Shown one piece after another: positions 23,996 through 33,900 of a DNA stretch of 64,000 nucleotides. Location: NCBI GenBank assembly GCA_018676675.1, contig JABHEG010000373.1, positions 1 to 64,000 on the forward strand. Reading direction: 5' to 3'. The position numbers and the translations under genes are program-made. The notes below the pieces were generated by a model, which did not search any database, had not been told where the DNA came from, and worked only from the letters and a program-made list of their open reading frames with translations. The stretch comes from Lentisphaerota bacterium. GTDB lineage: Bacteria > Verrucomicrobiota > Lentisphaeria > Oligosphaerales > JABHEG01. Every line of letters starts with the position of its first letter. Position 1 is the stretch's first letter.

Positions 23996-25573
23996 ATGAG
24001 CGACAACGATACAACTCCCCCCACTGATGAATTCCAGAAGCATTTCAGCGACCTTCTGAAGCAGGCGAACGTCAAGTTCATGTTCAGCGGCCAGCCTGAA
24101 CCCGAAACACCCGAGGCATCGCCCCCCGAACCGGACCCGCACCCACAGGCAGAGCACATCAGGCAGTTCAGCCTCAAGCCGAGGGACGTCAAAGACTATC
24201 TCGACCGATTTGTCATCAGCCAGGACGAAGCTAAACGCGTCCTCTCCGTGGCAATCTGCGACCACTACAACCATGTCCGGCGCTGCATCGAAGACCCGGA
24301 AGTCGGGGAGCGGGACTACGCGAAGCACAACGTCATCATGCTCGGCCCGACCGGTGTCGGCAAGACCTATCTCATGCGCTGTGTGGCAAAGCTGATCGGT
24401 GTCCCCTTCGCCAAAGCCGACGCAACGAAATTCTCGGAGACCGGGTACGTCGGCTATGATGTCGAAGATATCGTCCGAGACCTCGTGCGAGTTGCCGATG
24501 GCGATGCGGACCTGGCCCAATATGGTATCGTTTACATTGACGAGATCGACAAGATCGCGGGCAGAGGCAGCGACGGTGTGCGCGATGTCTCAGGGCGCGG
24601 GGTCCAGGTAAACCTCCTCAAGCTCATGGAGGACACCGAAGTCAAGCTGGTCAGCCAGACCGATATGCTCGCTCAGGTGCAGGCAATCATGGCCATGCAG
24701 ACGGGGGCAGAGCCTCCCCCTCAAACCATCAGAACACGCCACATGCTGTTCATCGTGAGTGGAGCCTTCGACCGCCTCCCCGAACAGATCAACCGGCGCC
24801 TGGGACGACGGCAGATCGGCTTCGACAACTCAAATGGCCACCCCGACGGCGAAAGCAGCGAACTCCTGAAACAGGTTCAGACCTCGGATCTGGTTCAGTA
24901 TGGCTTCGAACCGGAATTCGTCGGCAGGTTGCCCGTCCGAGTTGCCTTTGGTGAGCTCACCCCCGATAACCTGGAACAGATCCTCCTTCAAGCGGAGGAC
25001 AGTGTCCTGAAGCAATACAAAGACGACCTTGCAGGCTACGACATCGACCTCTCTTTCACCGCTGAAGCAATCACCGAAGTCGCGTGCCAGGCTCACAGCG
25101 AGAAGACGGGAGCCCGGGGCCTAATGACTGTCCTTGAACGGGCTCTGCGGCCCTTCAAGTTCGAGTTGCCGTCGTCCGGGGTCCCAACGCTGGCGATCAC
25201 TCCGGAGACAATCGCGGCCCCGGAAGAGTGTCTCGAGGCACTGCTGCTGGAAAACCGCGAGACGGAGAACGGGCGGATGCGGCAGGAAGCGAAGGCCTTT
25301 GCGGAGAGGTTCAGTCACGATCACGGCATCACCATCGCCTTCAACGCCAAAGCGATTGAAGCCATTGTCGAAGCGAGTCGTCGCTCCGGAAAAACCGTCC
25401 GGACGGTGTGTGAGACGCGCTTCCACGACTTTGAGTACGCCCTCAAGCTGATCTCCAGAAATACCGGAAAAACTGAGTTCACGATCACCAAATCAGCCGT
25501 GGAGAATCCGGACAAGACACTCTCCCGGTGGATAACCAAGAGCTATGGGCGCCCCGGAGACGGGCGCGGGTAG
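23996..25573 (+). CDS. ClpX-like AAA+ ATPase lacking the zinc-binding domain
   Basis: A protein unfoldase relative of 525 residues. Motifs in order: Walker [11 protein letters not shown], pore loop GYVG ([13 protein letters not shown]), Walker [12 protein letters not shown], sensor 1 [12 protein letters not shown], the tripeptide IGF in GRRQIGFDN (in ClpX the IGF loop docks to ClpP), Arg finger [14 protein letters not shown], and sensor 2 [17 protein letters not shown]. The N-terminal C4 zinc domain of ClpX is absent, replaced by an acidic Pro-rich stretch, and about 100 extra residues follow the AAA+ core. I prefer ATG 23996; GTG 23930 overlaps the previous gene but adds unlikely residues. 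It is probably a specialised ClpP partner; no clpP is in the window. Confidence 0.85.
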   Translation: MSDNDTTPPTDEFQKHFSDLLKQANVKFMFSGQPEPETPEASPPEPDPHPQAEHIRQFSLKPRDVKDYLDRFVISQDEAKRVLSVAICDHYNHVRRCIEDPEVGERDYAKHNVIMLGPTGVGKTYLMRCVAKLIGVPFAKADATKFSETGYVGYDVEDIVRDLVRVADGDADLAQYGIVYIDEIDKIAGRGSDGVRDVSGRGVQVNLLKLMEDTEVKLVSQTDMLAQVQAIMAMQTGAEPPPQTIRTRHMLFIVSGAFDRLPEQINRRLGRRQIGFDNSNGHPDGESSELLKQVQTSDLVQYGFEPEFVGRLPVRVAFGELTPDNLEQILLQAEDSVLKQYKDDLAGYDIDLSFTAEAITEVACQAHSEKTGARGLMTVLERALRPFKFELPSSGVPTLAITPETIAAPEECLEALLLENRETENGRMRQEAKAFAERFSHDHGITIAFNAKAIEAIVEASRRSGKTVRTVCETRFHDFEYALKLISRNTGKTEFTITKSAVENPDKTLSRWITKSYGRPGDGRG

Positions 25574-25611
25574 AGATGCCCGACATGGCTGACCAAGACG
25601 GAGGCCGCGGC

Positions 25612-26730
25612 ATGAGCCAGACCAGATCCATTCTCGACGCTATCAGCCCAGCGGCTTTGCTGGTGGACGGCGACCTGACCGTCACCTTGGCCGACCGGGA
25701 CTTTCTCGAAGCAACAGGCTTCAATGAGCAGGATGTCGTCGGTGCCACACTGGCCTTTATCTTCCCTCTGGAGCGGCCCGGGAACCCCGCTTTTCTGACT
25801 CAAGTTGACGAAGCCATCGCGGCCGGAGAAGTGCGCGCTCTGCACGGTCTCTCCCTCGTGGCACGCACGGGCAACCCGGTCGGGAGCGAACTGCGTATCG
25901 TCCCCATTGCCGGCACCCCTGAAGATGAGGGTACTTCCGGAGCTCTGATCGAGTTCAGCAACCGAGCCGAGCTCCCGACAGACGAAAAGAAGCACTGGCA
26001 GGCCCGTAAGATGGCCTCCCTGGCCCGCCTCGCAGGGGGAGTCGCCCACGATTTCAACAACCTGCTCATGGTCATCATGACCTCGGCCGAATTCGCTAAA
26101 GACGAAATCCCTGACGGGTCGCCTGCCACCGAGGATCTCACGGATGTCATCGCCGCCGGAGATCGGGCATCTTCCCTCACACGCCAACTCCTGGCGTTCT
26201 CCAGGCCACAGGCTCAGAACCCTTTGGTCGTCGATCTCAACTCCCTGCTGCAGGACTGTGCTGCGGAAATCCGCAAAGAACTGGGTGAGAGCATCGAGCT
26301 GTGCCTGAAGCCGGAAGCCGATACACCCCTGATGAAGGCAGACGTTCTCCAAATCCGCGACATGCTCTCGATTCTGGCCGACAATGCCTGTGAAGCCATG
26401 CCCGATGGAGGGAAACTGACGCTGACCACGGCAGATGCAGCCGTAGAGGCGCTGGCAGAAGAGGAATTGGTCGCCGGCCTGACACCTGAAGGTGACACCT
26501 ATGTTGCACTGTCTGTTGCAGACACCGGCGTAGGCATGACGCCTGAGGTCCAGGCCAACCTCTTCGAGCCCTTCTTCACCACCAGGCAGAAGGGCAAGGG
26601 CCCCGGCCTGGGGTTGGCCACGGTCTATGGTATCCTCAAGCAGCATAGAGCCGGCGTTGTGGTCGACAGTGCACCTGGCACAGGAACGACCCTTACGTTC
26701 CTCTTCCCCCAGGCAACCGGAGAGCAGTAG
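25612..26730 (+). CDS. PAS-domain sensor histidine kinase
   Basis: A soluble sensor kinase of 372 residues. Residues about 5-120 form a PAS domain (DAISPAALLVDGDLTVTLAD ... FLEATGFNEQDVVG). The phospho-acceptor helix GGVAHDFNNLLMVIM carries the His, followed by the catalytic domain with N box DNACEAMPDGG, G1 VADTGVGM, F box FEPFFTT and G2 GPGLGLATVYG. This HDFNN type is common in hybrid kinases, but no receiver domain is attached or adjacent. ATG 25612 has GGAGG seven bases upstream; longer in-frame starts overlap the ClpX-like gene. The signal and partner are unknown. Confidence 0.9.
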   Translation: MSQTRSILDAISPAALLVDGDLTVTLADRDFLEATGFNEQDVVGATLAFIFPLERPGNPAFLTQVDEAIAAGEVRALHGLSLVARTGNPVGSELRIVPIAGTPEDEGTSGALIEFSNRAELPTDEKKHWQARKMASLARLAGGVAHDFNNLLMVIMTSAEFAKDEIPDGSPATEDLTDVIAAGDRASSLTRQLLAFSRPQAQNPLVVDLNSLLQDCAAEIRKELGESIELCLKPEADTPLMKADVLQIRDMLSILADNACEAMPDGGKLTLTTADAAVEALAEEELVAGLTPEGDTYVALSVADTGVGMTPEVQANLFEPFFTTRQKGKGPGLGLATVYGILKQHRAGVVVDSAPGTGTTLTFLFPQATGEQ

Positions 26731-26854
26731 GCCGCCCCCCCCCTGAACGTGACTTACCGACTGGGAAAGAGGACGCGAGACGTTCCCCTTGAGTATGTCG
26801 TGGTGAGGGCGCGATGCACGTGTCGGACCAACCACAGTGACGAGGAGCCACGCC

Positions 26855-27274
26855 ATGTCCACAACAGCCACAGCATTCTCCTTCCCGCGCCCCCTTCTCC
26901 CCTTGGCATGCGCCCCCCTCATGCTCTGCGGCATGTGCCGCGTGCATGCACAGAACGCCGGAGAAAACGACGCGACGCCAGCCGCCCTGGAGGAGAACTT
27001 CGCCGCCGGTGTTGAGAAGACAGAAGAGGACTTTGCTGCCTTTATCGAACGGCTTGAGCAGGCATTCGGGAAAGAACTTGAGAAAGTAGAAACCAACTTC
27101 GGGAAGGCCATCGAGGCGCTTGAAGAGGATCCCAAGGACAAGCGCGCCATGGACACGATCAAGATGGCCAGAACGCGTCTCGCCCGATTGGCGGCCGAAG
27201 TGACCAAGCTAGAGAAGACAGCCCGCTTCAAACCAGGATCCACGCGGCGAACCGGCGTCCCACGCGACAAATGA
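26855..27274 (+). CDS. Small secreted coiled-coil protein of unknown function
   Basis: A 139-residue protein. A signal peptide (LLPLACAPLMLCGMCRVHAQNA; cleavage probably after HAQ) precedes an acidic helical region with heptad character (FAAFIERLEQAFGKELEKVE, FGKAIEALEEDP, MARTRLARLAAEVTKLEKTA), predicted to form a periplasmic coiled coil. ATG 26855 has GAGGAG about seven bases upstream. The gene follows the histidine kinase by 124 bases and converges on the double-FAD gene with only four bases between stops. I do not recognise a family. Confidence 0.7.
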   Translation: MSTTATAFSFPRPLLPLACAPLMLCGMCRVHAQNAGENDATPAALEENFAAGVEKTEEDFAAFIERLEQAFGKELEKVETNFGKAIEALEEDPKDKRAMDTIKMARTRLARLAAEVTKLEKTARFKPGSTRRTGVPRDK

Positions 27275-27278
27275 TCCC

Positions 27279-30200
27279 CTACTCCTCACGCTGCCCGGGT
27301 TTCGAGGCCAGAACTGCGGCCGCATGTCGGGCGAAATGCCCACGCAGATCGTCAAGGTACGCGCGCAGGATCTTCTCTCCGAGCCCTTGGTAGTCGCCGC
27401 AGCGATAGAGGGCACGCGCAAGTGACAACTCTCGGATCGACTCCCGCCGCGTGGTGACCGCATTCGTCCCTCCGCCAACTCCGCGGGTGCGCGCGATCTC
27501 AACCGTCGTGTGAACGTGCCCCGTCATCTCCGGCTTGCTGAGCAGGTCGAACAAGGGGCGCGTAGCCGCTTGATCCCCAATCGCTTCCAGAGCCAACGCC
27601 ACGGCTCGGTGGTGTGAAAAGCTCCCCTCAGCACTCAGGAGCTCCAGCTTTTCCAGAATCGCCGGGAGTGCCCGTTTGTCGCGCGTCCTGCCTAACGCCA
27701 CAACCTTCTGATCCAATGAACTCAAGGCACTCCCGAACTGGCCCATTCCCCGGTAATTCCAGCCCTTGTCCCATGCTTTGGCCGTGTTGACCTCCTCCAG
27801 CAAAGTCGATAGTCCGGCGGAATCCCCCAACATTGCCAGAACAAGGGCGTATTGCCCTTTCCGTTCGCCCTCGGCAGCAGCGTGAGCATCGCGCAACATG
27901 GGCGCAGCCAGGGAGGGACGAGAGAAGACAACGGCGGTCTGGCGGAAATCGCTGCCGACCTTCTCGACCGCGGCCACCAGCTTCTCGCTGGAGACGGGAT
28001 AGGAATCACCATGTGTGAGAACAGCCTTGCGCAGGTTCCCCACCTCGACCAGATGCGCTTTGAGCTTCTGTACATCGATGTTCCGCGGCGGAACACCCGC
28101 CTTCGCGGCCATCGCGGCTGCAACCCCCGCAGCATAGCCCCCATTCTCAATATCAGCCTGCATGCGCACCAGCGGAATCGCATCGCGGTGTGCGCTGAGC
28201 CCAAGTGAGGCGACCAGCAATCCCTCGAGCCCCTGAGGAAGCATGCAGCGATACGGGATGTTGACCAATCCCGCCCCGCCTGGATCCGTGATCAACAAGT
28301 AGGGATCCACCGTGAAACCGTGCGTGTCGTAGCTCCCCCCATTCGCCTGCACAACGGTGTCCGGAAACGTCCGTCTATTGATGATATCCACAATGTTGAG
28401 GGTGTGCTCACCAAGAATGCAGCGCCTTTCGCGCGTGTCGATCAGCTGTCCCTGATCAAAGGCCCCCCGGTATTTCCCCTTCGAATAGACGAACATGTGC
28501 CACACGTCGACCATGTCGGTCTCGTCGGTAAGGGTGAAGTCAGTATTGGTGTACCCGGCCCCGAGATTACGCGGAGGAAGCCCGGTGCCCTGCATCGCCA
28601 GCTCTGTGCCTCCGACATACACGCACGGAGCCCCGGCCGCTGCCGCAATGTCGGCACTTCCGGTGCAGTCGATAACGACCTCGGCCAGCACCACACCACG
28701 CCCGGCCGGTGTGGCCACGGCGACGCCCTTGACCCGCGTTCCCTCCACAACCGCACCGCAACCAAGCGTCCTGAACCAGATGTCTGCGCCGGCGTCGAGA
28801 AGTTCTTGCCGGTACCACTCCATTTTCTGCTCGATCACCCAGGATGTCTTACGGTCGCTGCGAGTCGGGATCGTCCTACTGAAGCCAACACGGTTCCCGG
28901 AGCAGTAGTTGGCGATCGCCCCCATCGTCCCTACTCCGCCCAAGCCCGAGAGGTACTCGATGACCAACGTCCTGGCGCCCTGCCGGGCTGCAGCAATTCC
29001 AGCCGGAGCGCCACCAGTTCCGCCGCCAACCACCACCACATCGTACTCGGCCAGGATCGGCAGACGCCCCGCCATTTGGGGAACCGTATCCCACTGGCGC
29101 GTCGGGCGTATCCCATCGAGGATCTCACGAACATCCCCAGGGGTGACAGCGGGAAGCGGTTTCCCATCAGCCACTCTGATCCCTGCCGGGGTGCGCGCTG
29201 AACGGGCATCTATGGCCGCTGCGCGCCCTATGCGCGTCCCCATGTCGATCAGAGCCAGCGGACGGAGCAGGCCCTCTGCCTGTTCCCGGGAGAGGTCAGC
29301 ACATCCCCCCAGGACGAACAGGTGCGCAAGCCCCGGAGTTCTGAATGCCCCCAGGGGCAGTGCCCCGGTGCCCTGCCACGGTCCATCCGCACGTGTCACA
29401 CCACGCATCGAGTCAGGAGGGACCTCGGAAAGGCGATCCGAGGTGAACTGCTGATCGGGATCATAGGTCAGGGTTCGGGCCTGCTGGTCGGCCTGGGCAA
29501 ATGCCGCGTAGCTGCTGTCCTCCATCGATAATCGAAGAGTGTACTCAGTGATGCCATAGCGCCCTTGGAAAGGCGGCTCGATGGACCGTGATTGCACCCC
29601 ATCGACCGTCCTCACAGAGCCGCCGATGACCGTTCGTTTGAAGGTGTGGAGGCCTGATGGGTACGGGCGGAACACTCCTCCGGCCAGCCGAGCCAGCGAA
29701 GCGCGATCCGACGCGTCGATGATCGCCTTCGCAACAACGGCCTGCCGGCCGCCGCGGTTCGTCATCACAATCCCGCAAAGGTCCCCGGCTTCATCAGTCA
29801 GGAGGCCGGTCGCATAGCAGCTGAAAAGGAACGGAACGCCGGCCTCGAGGAGCGCATCGTCGAGGGTCTTTTTCACATGAAAGGGGGTAACTGGGGGCAA
29901 CGTAGTCGGGGCGGCCCTCTTTCCTCCGATGGCAGGCGCGATCAGCTCAATCTCCCCCAGAAGGATGCGCGCAGCGTACTCAGCTTTCGTGATCACTAAC
30001 TTGACGTAACGCCCCTTGGCCGCAGTTGCCGACCTGGCTGTCAGACAGAGGTCACCGGACACGTCTCGCGGAGGAGGCACCCTCTCGAGGGTGGCGAGCT
30101 TCCGCCAGTTCTGCCGATCGTCGCTGACAAACGCCGCGAAGCTCGCCACATCGAACGCCGAACCACCATTGGCAACTCGCCGGCAGTAGTACATCGCCCT

Positions 30201-30722
30201 GATCTCTTCCAGAGCCTTTGGGGCCCCGAGATCAGCGACGATGGTGACATCGGCGTTGTACTGCACACTCGCTTTACTTGCCGATCCCCACGCGCCATCA
30301 GTCAGCACCGACGGCGTGGCCGTGTCCGCGTGCTTCCTATCACTGGGCTGATCTGCCACATAGGCGTACGGCATCGCCCGGGGATGGACCCAGTTTCCCA
30401 TGGCTGTGGGGGTCTCAAAAATCGCCTTCCCCAACGTTGACTCCGGCTTCTCCCCGGGCTCAAGCCACAGTCGAAGCGTCTCCGTCATGTCATCGCCCAG
30501 GTAAGGGCGCGGGGCGGCCAGGAAGACCTTTGCCCCGGTCCTCGCCGCCTCAACCGCCGCCGCCACAGCTCCTGTGCTTCCTCCCACCACAACCACGTCA
30601 ACGGTGTAAGCCACAGGGATTCCCCGAGCTGTCACCTGCACCTCTTCCCGGCGTGGGGCCCCGGACACAACCGAGGCCAGGAACAGGAAGGCTGGAATCA
30701 ATACGCTGAAGCGCGTCCGCAT
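27279..30722 (-). CDS. Secreted double FAD-dependent oxidoreductase with inserted discoidin-like domain
   Basis: A 1147-residue exported protein. Signal peptide MRTRFSVLIPAFLFLASVVSGAP; a first FAD-binding fold at about residues 42-65 (VDVVVVGGSTGAVAAAVEAA); a discoidin-like beta sandwich at about 150-260 (VADLGAPKALEEIRAMYYC ... GRYVKLVITKAEYAARI); the rest of the first oxidoreductase; then a second complete FAD fold from about residue 558 (YDVVVVGGGTGGAPAGIAAA, LGGVGTMGAIANY). The last 250 residues are helical, with HEAT-like character (LPAILEKLELLSAEG). ATG 30722 has GAGGAG upstream; 56 extra codons in the open frame are not credible. One gene usually carries one such domain, so this is a fusion or internal duplication. 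The substrate is unknown. Confidence 0.8.
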   Translation of the reverse strand: MRTRFSVLIPAFLFLASVVSGAPRREEVQVTARGIPVAYTVDVVVVGGSTGAVAAAVEAARTGAKVFLAAPRPYLGDDMTETLRLWLEPGEKPESTLGKAIFETPTAMGNWVHPRAMPYAYVADQPSDRKHADTATPSVLTDGAWGSASKASVQYNADVTIVADLGAPKALEEIRAMYYCRRVANGGSAFDVASFAAFVSDDRQNWRKLATLERVPPPRDVSGDLCLTARSATAAKGRYVKLVITKAEYAARILLGEIELIAPAIGGKRAAPTTLPPVTPFHVKKTLDDALLEAGVPFLFSCYATGLLTDEAGDLCGIVMTNRGGRQAVVAKAIIDASDRASLARLAGGVFRPYPSGLHTFKRTVIGGSVRTVDGVQSRSIEPPFQGRYGITEYTLRLSMEDSSYAAFAQADQQARTLTYDPDQQFTSDRLSEVPPDSMRGVTRADGPWQGTGALPLGAFRTPGLAHLFVLGGCADLSREQAEGLLRPLALIDMGTRIGRAAAIDARSARTPAGIRVADGKPLPAVTPGDVREILDGIRPTRQWDTVPQMAGRLPILAEYDVVVVGGGTGGAPAGIAAARQGARTLVIEYLSGLGGVGTMGAIANYCSGNRVGFSRTIPTRSDRKTSWVIEQKMEWYRQELLDAGADIWFRTLGCGAVVEGTRVKGVAVATPAGRGVVLAEVVIDCTGSADIAAAAGAPCVYVGGTELAMQGTGLPPRNLGAGYTNTDFTLTDETDMVDVWHMFVYSKGKYRGAFDQGQLIDTRERRCILGEHTLNIVDIINRRTFPDTVVQANGGSYDTHGFTVDPYLLITDPGGAGLVNIPYRCMLPQGLEGLLVASLGLSAHRDAIPLVRMQADIENGGYAAGVAAAMAAKAGVPPRNIDVQKLKAHLVEVGNLRKAVLTHGDSYPVSSEKLVAAVEKVGSDFRQTAVVFSRPSLAAPMLRDAHAAAEGERKGQYALVLAMLGDSAGLSTLLEEVNTAKAWDKGWNYRGMGQFGSALSSLDQKVVALGRTRDKRALPAILEKLELLSAEGSFSHHRAVALALEAIGDQAATRPLFDLLSKPEMTGHVHTTVEIARTRGVGGGTNAVTTRRESIRELSLARALYRCGDYQGLGEKILRAYLDDLRGHFARHAAAVLASKPGQREE

Positions 30723-30869
30723 AGCTGGTCTCCTCGAAACGGGGGGCATCGGTAATGTGAGGCAAGCTGGAAGATAGCGTCCGTCATCTGAAGGACAACC
30801 ACTCTTCCGCCTCTGAGCTCGGCCCATCCCCAGCACACCTGCTGTCACCCGTTCCGGAACTCGAGAGAG

Positions 30870-30898
30870 GCGACACGCAACTGCACACAACGTATAAT
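30870..30898 (+). promoter_or_regulatory. Promoter of the large secreted protein gene
   Basis: A perfect -10 box TATAAT at 30893-30898, with GCGACA at 30870-30875 (4 of 6 to TTGACA) 17 bases upstream, in the 231-base divergent gap between the double-FAD gene and the gene at 30954. The rest of the gap shows no ORF. Confidence 0.6.
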
Positions 30899-30953
30899 TG
30901 GGTACTCAGACTCCTCTATGCCCGGGTGCACTCGACAGGATGGAGACAGGAAA

Positions 30954-33900
30954 ATGCCCTTGGGAAGACTGTTCCTCTGCCTCATCGCCGTTCTATCTGC
31001 CGCCCACGCGGGGGAGTTGGCCCTGCAGGCCCCCCTGAAGCCGGAGAAGCTCTCGGGTTGCGTGCTGACTGATGGAGCGCTACGCCTCCCGGATCCCCTG
31101 CCAACCCAGGCAAAAGGGGCGCCGATCTGTGTCGAAGCAGAAGCGTTCGAGGCCGTGACGTGGCAGGAATTCCAGGAAGCGGCAGCCGCCCCCATCTCCG
31201 CCGAGAATGCCGGTGGCGGCAGCTGTGTGGCCTTCGTCCAGGAGGCCATCTACCATGTGGTCGTCAGCAGAGCAGGTTACTTCCACTACTGGCAGCGCAC
31301 CTGGATTCCACGACGAGCAAGCTGGTCACACATGGTGCAGATCAACGATGCCATGCCTATGCAGCTGGCATTTGGGCAACGCAAAGGCGATGAAGCGAGC
31401 AAGTGGTTCTGGATCAAGGGCGCCCGACACTACCTGCGACGCGGTGTCCATACACTGGCAATCCGGAACCTCCACAACGGTAAACGCATAGATCGTTGGG
31501 TGCTCACCTCGGAAGAGGAATGGACACCGAAGGGGGTCGGCCCCGTCGCCTCCCCCGTCAACAGTTCTGACGCCGGGGAGTTCGTGTCGGCCCCGCTCAC
31601 GCCACTCTCGCTACTGGGTTGGGCAGGACTGGATGTGCAGACAGAAGGACACACACAGGTAGAAATCTCCCTCGGCGATGGCCCTTTCAGGCCATTGGCC
31701 GACAACGGCATACTGAGCGGGGCCGCCGCTCCGCTTCGGGCCCGAGTGACCATGAAACGCGGTGCTGACGGCACGTCACCACAGGTCACGGTTGGGAACG
31801 TCTCGTACACAGCTGATGCAGATGCGTTCATCCTTCTCCGCAACAAATACATGCAGCTCCTTCTGCACCGCACGACCGGCAGAATCTGCGGACTTCGCGA
31901 CCGGCAAACCGGTCGCCGGTATCTCCCCGATGGAGTGCCGGCAACCCTGTTCCGGGTCGAGACCAAGGCCTCAGACGCCACGGAGACGACACTCCTGACC
32001 TCCGACAGTGCCCTCCTGAAGCGCGCAGTTGCACGCAGCCGCAAGGCAAGGCTCGAGTATGAACTCGCAGATGGCCGCCTCCTTGTCAACGTGACGATCA
32101 GTCTGGGGCGGGACTGGATGGCCCGGTTCGCCATCGAGGTAGAGAATCGCTCGGACCGCGACGTCACCGCCGTGGCATTCCCAACCCTGGCACAGACACG
32201 CGCGGGATCGGACAGCAGTGACGACACGCTCTGTTTCCCCTCGATGAGCGGACGCCTCGTCAGACGCCCGGGCGAAGCCGGTACGTTGACGAACCCTCAC
32301 CCAATCCGGACCACCATCGGCTTCTGCGACCTACACGATGCCGACGGAGGGGTTATGCTGGCTCCGCTCGACTACCCGATGGTTCTCACGGAGTTCAAGT
32401 CGCAGGCAGACCCCGGCCGACAGAGCGCCGCGCTATCCCTGACTCGAAAAGACCGTGTCCGTCCCGGAGAAAGGGTGACCTTCACCGCCGGCGTCGGCGT
32501 GCATACCGGCGATTGGCACGTAGCCGCAGACTGGTATCGGCAATGGTTCTCCGCGAACGTTGGTCATGTGCAGATTCCGCCCTGGGTGCGGGACAGCGAC
32601 GGTTGGATCACATCTCCCGATGCCGAACGCATGGCCGGACTCGGTTTCAAGCACATTCAGATGTGGATGCAGACCGGATTCGCCGGTTGCCCGACCTACT
32701 ACCTTCCCAACCCGAATTACCGTTCCGAACAGTGGTTCACAGACCTCGCAACCGACTTCCGCACTCTGGATGGCCATGTCGGAGTGTACTATCACGGCAA
32801 CGGGATGAGTCGCAGCTACATCCTGGCCGACAAGATCTACGGTATTCCGGTTGACGACATTCCCGTCTACAAGCGCCCACCCGCCTGGGACTGGTTCGTG
32901 CGGAACCACGCCTACGGACCGGAACGGAAGCCGGTCGAGAAACTCGACATGAGTACCATCCCGGAACCGGCCAGAAAAGAAGAGTATCCCAACATGTGCT
33001 GGCAACAGGGAGAGTGGCGCACATACCTGGAGAAATGGGGGCTCGATATCCACCTCAAGGAGTACGGCCTCGACACCCCTTACTGGGATACCTTCGCCTG
33101 CCATGACGTTCAGGACTACAACCCCTATTTCGGCCACAACGGAGAGGGTCGCGGTGCCATGGCCCGGTACCGGTTTCTGCAAGACATGCAGGCGAAAGGT
33201 GTGAAAGACGCAGTCGGCTTCTACCAGACCGTCGAAGGGGGAAGCGAGCTGCTTGGCCTCATGGCAGGACAATTGCAGAGCAATTTCGTCAAGAACCTGG
33301 AGGTCGGCCGCTACACGCATCCGGATCAGATCTACTACGTTGGGCACTCCAACGGCTGGTGGACGCCGCCCAGGACGCACCGGGCCGCGTGCACCGCGTT
33401 CTACCTGAACACGAAGATGGACATCATCAGACTCACACCAAAAGTCGAACAAGTCGTCCGCTGCCGCCGCTGGTTCGCCCCGTGGCTCTACCACTCACGC
33501 TTCCTGGATAACTTAGGGCTGACCGTCTCGCACCCAAAGATCAAGGGCGCCCTCCACCTGCACCAGGCCAAAGGCGGGAATGCACTGTTGGCAACCTTCA
33601 TGAACTGGCAGCGAATCACCGGTGTGACCGCCACGGTTGACGTGCCGCGACATCTCAGCAAACGTCGAAGGCTTCGGGCGTTTTCTGTCCAGCAAGGTGA
33701 ACTGCCGGTGATGCTTACGCCGGATGAAATCACACCGAAGGGTGCATGGACATTCCGGCTTCCACCCGCCCCGGTGAGTGCCGTGCTCTTCCTCGAGCGC
33801 CCTGACCGAGCCCGACCGGTCCCGCAGGCCAGGCAGCGCCAAGCCAGCCAGCGCGTTGATGTCTTTGATCCCGCCCGGAAGGCCCGCCAGTTCACCATAC

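Noticed and set aside
30723-30890. N-terminal extension of the double-FAD protein
   Set aside because: The open frame continues 56 codons upstream, but a signal peptide and GAGGAG fix the start at 30722.
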